Source of the DNA: a virus
DNA: 37,506 nucleotides
IMG/VR virus record: IMGVR_UViG_3300032236_001327
Coordinates: 1 to 37,506 of that record
Direction: 5' to 3' (one strand)
A program made the translations under genes and the position numbers. How positions within the stretch are numbered: the stretch's first letter is position 1; each line of letters opens with the position of its first letter. Below are positions 18,101 through 24,187 of the stretch, piece after piece. The notes under the pieces were generated by a model. That model searched no databases. It was not told where the DNA came from and worked only from the letters and a program-made list of their open reading frames with translations.

Positions 18101-18423
18101 ATCAGAAGTTTGGTGACTCCAATGTTTCCGATCACAAACTGGGATACCGGATCATTGAGCGCGACGGACGCTTTTCAGCTTACGGAAAGAACGGTGAGAA
18201 GCTGGGAGTTTTCCGAGATTTCAATTCTGCAAACAACGCACTAATAGACCAAAGCAACAAAGAATATGCCACTCGTCAAAGGTTACTCGCAAAAGACTAT
18301 GTCCAAGAACATCAAAACCGAAATGATGTCGGGAAAGCCTCAGAAGCAGGCAATCGCAATCGCTTACAGAATGCAGAAGGAAGCCTGCATGAAATCGGAA
18401 AAGAAGTCAGGCCGTTGCGATAA
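15121..18423 (+). CDS. Large internal virion / ejection protein with HExxH motif
   Basis: A 1,100-residue protein in the place of T7 gp16. The N-terminus (YQIEVPGKAVVSFPDSVSHE) is a short beta module common at the start of ejected phage proteins. Residues about 195-430 are Ala/Gly-rich and hydrophobic, a candidate membrane-penetrating region. At 506-510 lies HELDH in the context ESAVHELDHAL, the HExxH zinc-metallopeptidase pattern. The C-terminal 400 residues resemble large polyvalent phage domains but I cannot assign them. The last 52 codons share DNA with a separate small gene (18266-18430) and may be a late extension. Confidence 0.75.
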   Translation: MPYQIEVPGKAVVSFPDSVSHEEAQGILAKQFPPTGEDIATQMAKDPSFTPTKDQFVLFKDFKDQQSTDYIDGFIKAIPQVAEDIGKGIPGMARAFLSADKSLAATGVEAFSQGTRNLYGMLAESESPSSPLFKFKSLLTGDGSVDDQYKQFLEARDFSKKTQELESGNNTLIAKPGEIDPDAVKALSYVLDPTLLFGPVKGLAAAGHLGEAGLRAAEALGRVEAVAGKAGLKAAEAAGTGSQAVGETIGKTGATIGRVVDDVAGMTGIPAPQARTVLGAALGAGLLGSHDVVAGLAATAVAGGVLNRGGEVLSEAAKIAQQGPSRLGVLERVAMSPNVSAEAKKLAGVLAQASPVIGFAGDVAKGAAEGTAIGSALGYLSTGTAEGAGAGGGSGAALGTIGGTIGSMINMPAKSQEGALADITRFASGIPDEQTRTRLIDGLSRIAGEDKNWRRAAATIDAVTSAQERGIEVKFGAPDSPAAFFDPKSNSINLNPDKFNSESAVHELDHALRAGAIGKAYSEGLREVILGVKDQNGNTLKPGITDLNGLADVADKIAEQYKTNPEQEALFKQFAETLKSGVPEADKAEAIGSVIDELTSIYTGKLFARKGMEDALTKRLPLFYRNLVDSVTQRIYDKFRTTLYERGTAIPVGNSIKYAFTDDQGRLIRIPELDALIEKSIKSREISASGGIKQDVPLPSDMEMSPLRFEKLAGGDYKLRPKKDIEDFGKQFNKEALERVAAVSKPGDPVMKEVSVGVGKGLSLRDLNETQIQALINTDKLPDYSKKQIYNDWKNLRDPSKGTIQDTVNYRVYEEKHGGSKTILQPKAQMTRDDRLVHDIVLTPKRGILQRGVNATRVKDALARLIHEDRYKGLYHTPGEAVVDLHKYLNNLTLGEGKAIPSAQLFGGGVRGEKTRNLFHEAVGFPGEHPDRPAGYDISTVREKGVKAGQGIKHEDLNYYHIRSSTPTGERWSFNNEATYKLGKVNFQPEDFTNQKFGDSNVSDHKLGYRIIERDGRFSAYGKNGEKLGVFRDFNSANNALIDQSNKEYATRQRLLAKDYVQEHQNRNDVGKASEAGNRNRLQNAEGSLHEIGKEVRPLR

Positions 18424-18430
18424 GATGTGA
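18266..18430 (+). CDS. Small overprinted phage protein (MPLVKGYSQ family type)
   Basis: A 54-residue basic protein in the +1 frame relative to the end of the large virion protein, which it overlaps by 158 bases. Its sequence pattern (MPLVKGYSQKTMSKNI, then SGKPQKQAIAIAYRMQKEA) matches a widespread family of tiny phage proteins usually starting MPLxKGxSxKxxSxNI and containing PxKQAxAIA. I know this family by its pattern only; its function is unknown. This match is why I regard the frame as a real gene. ATG at 18266; no Shine-Dalgarno is evident. Confidence 0.75.
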   Translation: MPLVKGYSQKTMSKNIKTEMMSGKPQKQAIAIAYRMQKEACMKSEKKSGRCDKM

Positions 18431-18462
18431 ACGCAATGATGCTTGCATCTACCAAGTAACTT

Positions 18463-20712
18463 ATGGGCTATTCACCGGAAGAGGCGACGATTCTAATCAA
18501 CAAGCTGAAGTCTCGCATCGAGGCTTTGGAAGTCGTCTACGATTACGACTCTTCTGAGGTAGCCAACATCCTTGACTATGGAGCGGATGGAACTGGATTG
18601 CTTAACGATACACAGGCACTTGTTGACGCTGTAGCTTCTGGCAAGCGTGTAATCTGGTTTCCTCCGAACAAGACGTTCCTGCTCAACACGCTCAACTCAG
18701 TATCGTCTGCGTACTACGTCAATATTCCTGCTGACACGATTCTCAGGATTGACGGTAAACTCACCAGCAACATTGCGAAGACCATCTCGTTCGTTTTCAA
18801 AGGATCCACTCAGATCTATGGGACTGGATCTGTTGAGTTCAATCAGGGAAGTGATTCGCAAGTTTTCCAATTCACGACTGGATCTCAAATCCGAGTTCAA
18901 GGGCTAACGTTCAAAGGTGGATCAGCCACAAGTCATCCAGACTATTTGTGTCAGACTGATCCTGGTTCCGGCGAAACTGCGCTTGTCTTCATCAACAACT
19001 GCCGGTTCATCAACTACTGTGGAAGTGGTTACTGGAGAAACAGCAACACAACGACTTCCACTCACAAGGTTTCCGAGACGATCATTTCCAACTGTTACTT
19101 TGATAACATCTACAACGGAAATGGGATCCTGATTAACAACATCGCAGGCAGTGATCGCAACATCTCCATTTATGGGAACGTGTTCAACGGGTGCAATGGA
19201 GACAACAACGGAGCTGCGTTCAACGGTTTCCCGATTGGCGTAGCCGGTTACGGTTCTCTTCCGTTCAGTGATTCTCAGACCACTGCTAACATTCTGATTG
19301 CGAACAATTTGATTACGACAGCTCGCACCGGAATTCACGTTGAGTATTGCCACAACATTGTCAGTACCGGCAACATGGTATCTGACATCAAAGCGTCAAC
19401 TTACCCTAATGGAACTGAAAGCACTGGAATCGTTTTCTACGGTTGTTCAAACTGGACCAGCTCTGGAGATACAGTCCGCAATGTGGATGGAGACACAATT
19501 TACGCTTGGGGATTCAGGGCCACTGGTGGACGCGCTTCAAGTATTTACCAGCAGTCCAACAAAGACTTTACGATAAAAGGTGGCAGCCTTCAGGACGCTT
19601 CCTTCCTGATTGAACAGCAGATTCCTATCAACACGATTGGTAGCGTTTCACCTTACGAGCTGACAACTTCCTCCGTTTGCAATTTTATCGACAACACGGC
19701 TATTCGTGGATGTGCCCATTTGCAAGTTGTTGGAACGGTCAACGTCAAAAACAACGACTTGGTGGCTCCTTTGTCTTCCAATCCTCTGACCGTTACCAGC
19801 TACTCCAGAAGTGGAAATGTGGCAACGCTTGTTGTGACGATGCAAAACAATGAGATGGGGATTAAACTGGAAGACGTTGTGAACATCACTGGCGTTGGTT
19901 CTGGATTTGACGCTCAGTATGCAACCGTTACCAGCGTGACCACTGGATCTGCCAGCTTCACCTACGCCAACACGGGCGCAAATGTAGGAACGACTTCTTG
20001 CAGTGGATACGTCCGAAACATGGTCAAGGCGTTGTCCATTGACTGCAATCCGACCTTTACTGGGAACGCTGACTATTACTCCTACTATCGGCTCAATCTG
20101 GAAGTCACTTCCAACACTGCAAAGACGGTTTACGGCGGAAGCTCGTTCAGTCTGAGGAATCTCACCCAGGTCATTCAGTCGAATGGAACCTACACGTCCA
20201 ATGGACGACTTCCGGCAAATCTGAACGTAAACTTCATTGGGAACAACTTTGGTGCTGACACTCAGGCGTCGTCCAGTTGGCCAGTGACCAGCACCAATCG
20301 ATTCTTTACAACCAGCCAAAGCTCTGTACCTAATGCGGTTGAATATTGCATTGGCGACGTTGCGACAGTGCTTGGTGGCCTGCATAGGAACTGGTTCTGT
20401 ACCACTCCTGGATACGTTGGTCCGACTGGAGACACGTTTACCATTGTGTCGGCTGCAAACGGTACGATCAAAAAAAACGGGGCGTACTCTTGGATCACCT
20501 ATCCTCCGATTTACTCGCTCGGTGAGGAGATTCAGGTGACCAACGGAACCAACACGCTTGTTGGAATATGCTCAAAGATCGAAGTGTCTGGTGCTAATCA
20601 GGTAATGACGCTGAAGGATCCGGCAACCGGGAACGCTTTGGACCTGACAACGATCACGGGTGGAGCACCGGCAATCCAGCCTTACCGGGTCGCTTCGTTC
20701 GTCCTGTTCTAA
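18463..20712 (+). CDS. Tailspike with pectate-lyase-type beta-helix
   Basis: A 749-residue protein. After a short N-terminal helical adaptor (about 1-35) comes DYGADGTGLLNDTQALVDAV (about 38-57), the hallmark of phage pectate-lyase-superfamily tailspikes. It is followed by regularly spaced strands rich in Asn, Ser, Val and Ile (for example ISNCYFDNI, ISIYGNVFNGC, ILIANNLITT), as expected for a right-handed parallel beta-helix. Residues after about 500 form a separate C-terminal beta domain. Such spikes bind and often depolymerise host surface polysaccharide. Catalytic residues cannot be assigned from sequence alone. Confidence 0.85.
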   Translation: MGYSPEEATILINKLKSRIEALEVVYDYDSSEVANILDYGADGTGLLNDTQALVDAVASGKRVIWFPPNKTFLLNTLNSVSSAYYVNIPADTILRIDGKLTSNIAKTISFVFKGSTQIYGTGSVEFNQGSDSQVFQFTTGSQIRVQGLTFKGGSATSHPDYLCQTDPGSGETALVFINNCRFINYCGSGYWRNSNTTTSTHKVSETIISNCYFDNIYNGNGILINNIAGSDRNISIYGNVFNGCNGDNNGAAFNGFPIGVAGYGSLPFSDSQTTANILIANNLITTARTGIHVEYCHNIVSTGNMVSDIKASTYPNGTESTGIVFYGCSNWTSSGDTVRNVDGDTIYAWGFRATGGRASSIYQQSNKDFTIKGGSLQDASFLIEQQIPINTIGSVSPYELTTSSVCNFIDNTAIRGCAHLQVVGTVNVKNNDLVAPLSSNPLTVTSYSRSGNVATLVVTMQNNEMGIKLEDVVNITGVGSGFDAQYATVTSVTTGSASFTYANTGANVGTTSCSGYVRNMVKALSIDCNPTFTGNADYYSYYRLNLEVTSNTAKTVYGGSSFSLRNLTQVIQSNGTYTSNGRLPANLNVNFIGNNFGADTQASSSWPVTSTNRFFTTSQSSVPNAVEYCIGDVATVLGGLHRNWFCTTPGYVGPTGDTFTIVSAANGTIKKNGAYSWITYPPIYSLGEEIQVTNGTNTLVGICSKIEVSGANQVMTLKDPATGNALDLTTITGGAPAIQPYRVASFVLF

Positions 20713-20776
20713 GGGTCGCTGTAAAAAAAGCTAAAAAATGGTTGCGCGGTTTTGTGCGGTCTGATTCTGTCTGGCC

Positions 20777-20926
20777 GTGAAACGAGACACTGCCAAGAAG
20801 CAAAAGACCAAAACGGTCCACATTAGTGAAGAACTCCATTCCCGCGCACGAAAGTACGTCGCTCAAAAAGGAATGAAGCTCGGATTCTGGGTGGAGGATC
20901 TCGTTACCAAAAACCTAGAAAAATGA
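20777..20926 (+). CDS. Small ribbon-helix-helix DNA-binding protein
   Basis: A 49-residue protein from a GTG start; its stop overlaps the next ATG (ATGA). The basic N-terminus is followed by a strand and two helices (KTVHISEELHSRARKYVAQ then GFWVEDLVTKNL), the pattern of the Arc/MetJ ribbon-helix-helix fold, where the alternating residues of KTVHIS would contact DNA. It is the first gene of the replication/recombination block, so it may regulate that block or another promoter. The target is unknown. The upstream 64 bases contain no clear terminator or strong promoter. Confidence 0.7.
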   Translation: MKRDTAKKQKTKTVHISEELHSRARKYVAQKGMKLGFWVEDLVTKNLEK

Positions 20927-21753
20927 ACGCACTTACCGTTGCCTCTCCATCCAGTTACGACCGCGTGGAGAATCCGATTGCAGCCGCTGAGATCCTTGGT
21001 AACTGGATTTCCAAGAGCGGTATGTTTGGAGCTGAACGTCCAGAGCAGGGCCAGATTTTGGCTCTCCAGTGTATTGTGGAGAAGATGCCGCCGTTGGAAC
21101 TTACCAAACACTTTCACCTGATTGGCGGAAAGCTGGCGCGGCGTTCTGATTCCATGCTTGCTGGCTACCGCGAGCGCGGGGGGCGCGTGAAGTGGATTCA
21201 GTTTGATTGTATTGCTGCCAAGGCTCGCTGGACTTACGACGGCAACGACATTGAGCTGGCCTATACCTTGGAAGACGCCAAACAGGCTGGTCTCTATCCT
21301 CCTGCCAAGCCTGGATCCGGTTGGGCGAAGAATCCTGCCGACATGCTTCGTGCTCGTCTGATTTCCAAGGCGATCCGAATGCTGGCTCCTGAAGTTTGTA
21401 CTGGTCAGTACACGCCGGAGGAGATTGAGGATTTCAACACGCCTGCAAAGGATGCTCCATTTCTGTATAAGGCCAAATCTGTGGTCGATCCAGCACCGGT
21501 TCCTGTGGAAGTCCAAGAGGCCGTTGTTATTGATCAGTCCGGCATTCCTTCCAAGCTGGATCTTCTGACTGACTTGCTTGTCCAGGAGGGAATCTACGAC
21601 TCTGCTGAGAAGTTCCTGCGTTCCAAGAAGTGGATTGGTGCTGAGGAATCTATCACTGACGGCACGCTCGCTCCCATTCGGACTGACAAGATCCTGTCAA
21701 AGCCAAGTGAGTTTGTTGCGGCTGTTAAGTCGTATATCTCCAGCGTTCAATAA
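20923..21753 (+). CDS. RecT-like single-strand annealing protein
   Basis: A 276-residue protein. The diagnostic core lies at residues 134-168: WAKNPADMLRARLISKAIRM followed by APEVCTGQYTPEEIE. This corresponds to the RecT/Bet-family pattern of Trp, 'mLraRa', a conserved arginine and the proline-glycine-tyrosine turn. The annealing protein coats single strands and pairs them during phage recombination and replication. The C-terminal 110 residues are more variable and acidic. The neighbouring Cas4/RecB-like nuclease fits the classical exonuclease plus annealing pair. The gene is coupled (ATGA) to the small DNA-binding protein upstream. Confidence 0.8.
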   Translation: MNALTVASPSSYDRVENPIAAAEILGNWISKSGMFGAERPEQGQILALQCIVEKMPPLELTKHFHLIGGKLARRSDSMLAGYRERGGRVKWIQFDCIAAKARWTYDGNDIELAYTLEDAKQAGLYPPAKPGSGWAKNPADMLRARLISKAIRMLAPEVCTGQYTPEEIEDFNTPAKDAPFLYKAKSVVDPAPVPVEVQEAVVIDQSGIPSKLDLLTDLLVQEGIYDSAEKFLRSKKWIGAEESITDGTLAPIRTDKILSKPSEFVAAVKSYISSVQ

Positions 21754-21760
21754 ATTTTAG

Positions 21761-21774
21761 CCAACGTGTGTTGG
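21761..21774 (+). promoter_or_regulatory. Small hairpin upstream of nuclease gene
   Basis: Perfect 5-bp stem CCAAC / GTTGG with a four-base loop, three bases before the larger terminator-like hairpin. Both lie in the 95-base gap between the annealing protein and the nuclease. A regulatory role is inferred from the tandem arrangement. Confidence 0.4.
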
Positions 21775-21777
21775 TGA

Positions 21778-21842
21778 ACCGGCGGTTGTTGTGGTGAGTT
21801 CATGGTCTGGACTTATTGGGTTTCAACCGCCGGTATTTTTTT
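21778..21842 (+). terminator. Terminator-like hairpin between annealing protein and nuclease genes
   Basis: Perfect 11-bp stem ACCGGCGGTTG (21778-21788) / CAACCGCCGGT (21824-21834) followed by A and seven T. The loop is long (35 nt). It ends just before the ATG at 21849, so the nuclease should be expressed only by read-through, by an internal start, or under conditional anti-termination. Confidence 0.75.
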
Positions 21843-21848
21843 CTCAAA

Positions 21849-22862
21849 ATGAGCGCATACATTACACGGCCAAGCAGTCTGCCTGCTCAGAGCCTATCTC
21901 CCAAGTGGACAAGTGCAGGACCGTCTGATGCTACGATTTCAGGCACAGATCGTCATGCCGCATTGGAGGCACTTCTCAAGACTGGCGACGAGTCACTTGC
22001 CAAGTTTCTGCCTTCCAACGAGCGAGACGCTGTATTTTGGGCGTACGACTACATCAAGCGAGTCGCACCGCTAGACGATCACGATCTGATTAGCGAAGAA
22101 CGGCTTGAGATCAAACGCGGTGGCGGAGTTGTTCTGGAAGGCACTCCTGACGTTGTCTGCGGTGACGTAATCTTTGATCTGAAGTGGCGGAAGTTCGATT
22201 ACTCGGCACAGATGGCAGCTTACGCGCTTGGTCTGATGCAGAAGCGTGGATCTGATCGTGTCACTGCTCACCTTCTGTTTGGTGACGGAATGATCTACGA
22301 GGTTCTTGAATTCTCTCGGGAATCAGCAGAGCGCATCATTTATTCCATTCTGGACCAAGTGGCTGATGAGTCTACCGAATGCAGAGCCAGCAAGTATTGC
22401 GACTGGTGCGCCAAGAAACTGTACTGCGAGATCCTGCGCCGTCACGTCAACGCTGTTGGCCAGGAGTGCGCTGTCGTCCCGCTGGAGAAGTTGGAAGTCG
22501 TTTCTCCTGTTGATATCTCCCGCGCTTTGAACATTGCCAATGCCGTGTTGATCTGGGCGGACGCGGTTAAGAGCAAAGCGAACGAGCTGGCCAAGTCTGG
22601 AATGCAGATTCCTGGCTACCGGATTGTGTCAAAGTCAGCAGGACGTGAAGTTGATTCTGCATACATTTCAAACGCATTTGAAGCCGTGGATCTCAGCAGT
22701 GACGATTTTCTGTCTTGCTGCAAGGTGTCGGTTTCCAAGCTCGAAAAAGTCTACGCTGAACGGCGCGGCATGAAGCCAAAGGAAGTGAAGGCCGAATTGA
22801 ACAGCAAATTGAGCGATTTCCTCGTAACCAAACCAAACATCACATACCTAGAAAAAGAATAG
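21849..22862 (+). CDS. Cas4/RecB-like PD-(D/E)XK nuclease with Fe-S-type cysteines
   Basis: A 337-residue nuclease. Visible motifs: H36 in SGTDRHAALE, E84 region, GTPD with D101, then D110-x-K112 in IFDLKW, and a QxxxY motif (Q121, Y125). These are the RecB-family catalytic set. Four cysteines at about 178, 184, 187 and 193 (C-x5-C-x2-C-x5-C) follow, as in Cas4/AddB-type nucleases that bind an iron-sulphur cluster. It probably resects DNA ends for the adjacent annealing protein. The longer TTG-start frame (21816) runs through the terminator hairpin, so ATG at 21849 is preferred. Confidence 0.85.
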   Translation: MSAYITRPSSLPAQSLSPKWTSAGPSDATISGTDRHAALEALLKTGDESLAKFLPSNERDAVFWAYDYIKRVAPLDDHDLISEERLEIKRGGGVVLEGTPDVVCGDVIFDLKWRKFDYSAQMAAYALGLMQKRGSDRVTAHLLFGDGMIYEVLEFSRESAERIIYSILDQVADESTECRASKYCDWCAKKLYCEILRRHVNAVGQECAVVPLEKLEVVSPVDISRALNIANAVLIWADAVKSKANELAKSGMQIPGYRIVSKSAGREVDSAYISNAFEAVDLSSDDFLSCCKVSVSKLEKVYAERRGMKPKEVKAELNSKLSDFLVTKPNITYLEKE

Positions 22863-22865
22863 CAT

Positions 22866-23255
22866 ATGGCAAAATGGACTGTCGGAGAACCCAAAGAACT
22901 GAATGAACTGTTGCCTGCTGGCGAGTATCCGGCGCACGTCGTGAAGGCTGAGTTGTCGATTCAACAGAACGGAAAGACATCTGGCTCTGAAAAGATCACG
23001 CTGACTTGGAACGTAGATGGACGCACTTTGATTCAGGATGCGCTCATCTTCCACGAGTCGATGGGATGGAAGCTGAACCAGTTTGTTGTCGCCACCGAAA
23101 TCGGAAAGGTGGGTGATGCAATCGAGATCGACGACCGCAACGTCATTGGAAAGGGGTGTAACGTGACTATTGTTCAGAAGGAAATTCCCAAGCGTGACGG
23201 AAGCGGGAACATGAAGGTGAACAACATCGTGAAGTACAGCGTTGGCGCATTCTGA
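22866..23255 (+). CDS. DUF669-like protein, probable single-strand DNA-binding partner
   Basis: A 129-residue protein with the pattern of DUF669-type phage proteins: LPAGEYPAHVVKAEL, then SGSEKITLTWNVDG, a helix (MGWKLNQFVVATEIGKVGD), a conserved 'GK' turn and a final VNNIVKYSV strand. These proteins sit in phage recombination clusters next to RecB-like nucleases and annealing proteins and are thought to bind single-stranded DNA; direct evidence is limited. The gene begins three bases after the nuclease stop. Confidence 0.75.
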   Translation: MAKWTVGEPKELNELLPAGEYPAHVVKAELSIQQNGKTSGSEKITLTWNVDGRTLIQDALIFHESMGWKLNQFVVATEIGKVGDAIEIDDRNVIGKGCNVTIVQKEIPKRDGSGNMKVNNIVKYSVGAF

Positions 23256-23307
23256 TTAGGTGAACCGCTCTGCTCGGCGGCGTAACAACAGACCGGGCAA
23301 TTTTTTC

Positions 23308-23736
23308 ATGAATCCAATTTCGTTCTGGTGTCTCGGAGTTCCAAAAGCTCAACCGCGTGCAAAGGCGTTTTCCCGTGGTGGACGAGCTGGAGTTTACGAT
23401 CCAGGCACTGCGAATGATTGGAAGACTGTGGTGCGTAATGCTGCGCTCAAAGTGTGGGACCAAAAGACGATTGACGAGCCTGTGTCAGTGGAATTGCACT
23501 TCAGTCTTCCAAGGCCTCAGTCGCACTACAAAAAAAACGGATTGCTGAAGCCGGATGCTGAAAGGTGGGTTACCAAAAAGCCAGACCTAGACAACCTTGA
23601 GAAAGCCATTCTTGACGCACTGACCGACATTGGACTTTGGCGTGATGACTCGCTTGTTGTTTATGTTACAAAGTCAAAGGTTTACGCAGCGGGTCCAGAA
23701 GCGCAGGGCTGCACGGTAACGATCTCTGGTGTGTGA
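23308..23736 (+). CDS. rusA: RusA-family Holliday junction resolvase
   Basis: A 142-residue protein. The RusA signature is clear: an N-terminal GVPKAQPRAK, a central PQSHYKKNG, and the catalytic block KPDLDNLEKAILDALTDIG followed by WRDDS, where the aspartates bind Mg2+. RusA dimers cut four-way junctions symmetrically, resolving branched intermediates before packaging. A longer frame starts at a GTG at 23260, but the first 16 residues are basic and unlike the family, so ATG 23308 is preferred. The stop overlaps the next start (GTGA). Confidence 0.9.
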   Translation: MNPISFWCLGVPKAQPRAKAFSRGGRAGVYDPGTANDWKTVVRNAALKVWDQKTIDEPVSVELHFSLPRPQSHYKKNGLLKPDAERWVTKKPDLDNLEKAILDALTDIGLWRDDSLVVYVTKSKVYAAGPEAQGCTVTISGV

Positions 23737-23972
23737 ATTCCACTTCAGTCACGTCGATTCCGTTGTGCTCTGGCCATACCGTCAAAGTCTGGGCCAAAGG
23801 GAAACAGGGCAAGAAGCTGGAAGTGCGGCTTGACGACAAGGACATCTTGGGAATCGTGGTTTGCAATTCTGAGAATCATTCTCGAATGCTGGAAACCCTG
23901 TTCAAGCTGGACAAGGTGACCCAAGTTGAAATCACAGACAGATCAAACTCAGGAGTCCTATTCACACGATGA
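23733..23972 (+). CDS. Small hypothetical protein (79 aa)
   Basis: A GTG-start gene overlapping the RusA stop (GTGA) and itself overlapping the next ATG (ATGA), which supports translation in the replication operon. The product is soluble, with beta-like segments (GHTVKVWAKG, KKLEVRLDDKDILGIVVC) and a helix (SRMLETLFKLDKV). I do not recognise it. Confidence 0.65.
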   Translation: MNSTSVTSIPLCSGHTVKVWAKGKQGKKLEVRLDDKDILGIVVCNSENHSRMLETLFKLDKVTQVEITDRSNSGVLFTR

Positions 23973-24187
23973 ATTACCGTTCTAAATTCAACCACAAGAA
24001 AGAGGTCCGAGTCATGGGCGAAGTCAAAGTCAGACTTGCAGAAATGCGAGACGTGCCGGGGATCCTCTACTACGACGCGGACAAGATGGAGGCGTTTGTG
24101 CGGTTGAAGTCTGAATTTTTAGCGAAGTTTGAACCAATCAAAAAACCCAAAAATGACCATACGAGACAGAGCACAAAAGTGGATTGA
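23969..24187 (+). CDS. Small basic hypothetical protein (72 aa)
   Basis: The ATG overlaps the previous stop (ATGA). A highly charged protein with a basic N-terminus (YRSKFNHKKEVRV) and the centre GEVKVRLAEMRDVPGILYYD. The last 35 bases overlap the primase-helicase start, so the extreme C-terminus may be functionally unimportant. Possibly an accessory replication or nucleic-acid-binding protein, inferred from place and charge only. Confidence 0.6.
   Translation: MNYRSKFNHKKEVRVMGEVKVRLAEMRDVPGILYYDADKMEAFVRLKSEFLAKFEPIKKPKNDHTRQSTKVD

Noticed and set aside
19648-20385. Minus-strand frame opposite the tailspike
   Set aside because: Shadow frame; the tailspike reading is far better supported.
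21797-21815. Sequence agttcatggtctgga shared with 31734-31748 (and tggtctgga at 32791)
   Set aside because: A 15-base match is close to chance expectation for a genome of this size, and the contexts differ.
23528-23538. A-runs followed by CGG (also near 20470) as frameshift sites
   Set aside because: Both lie inside intact genes with no alternative downstream frame, so programmed frameshifting is not indicated.
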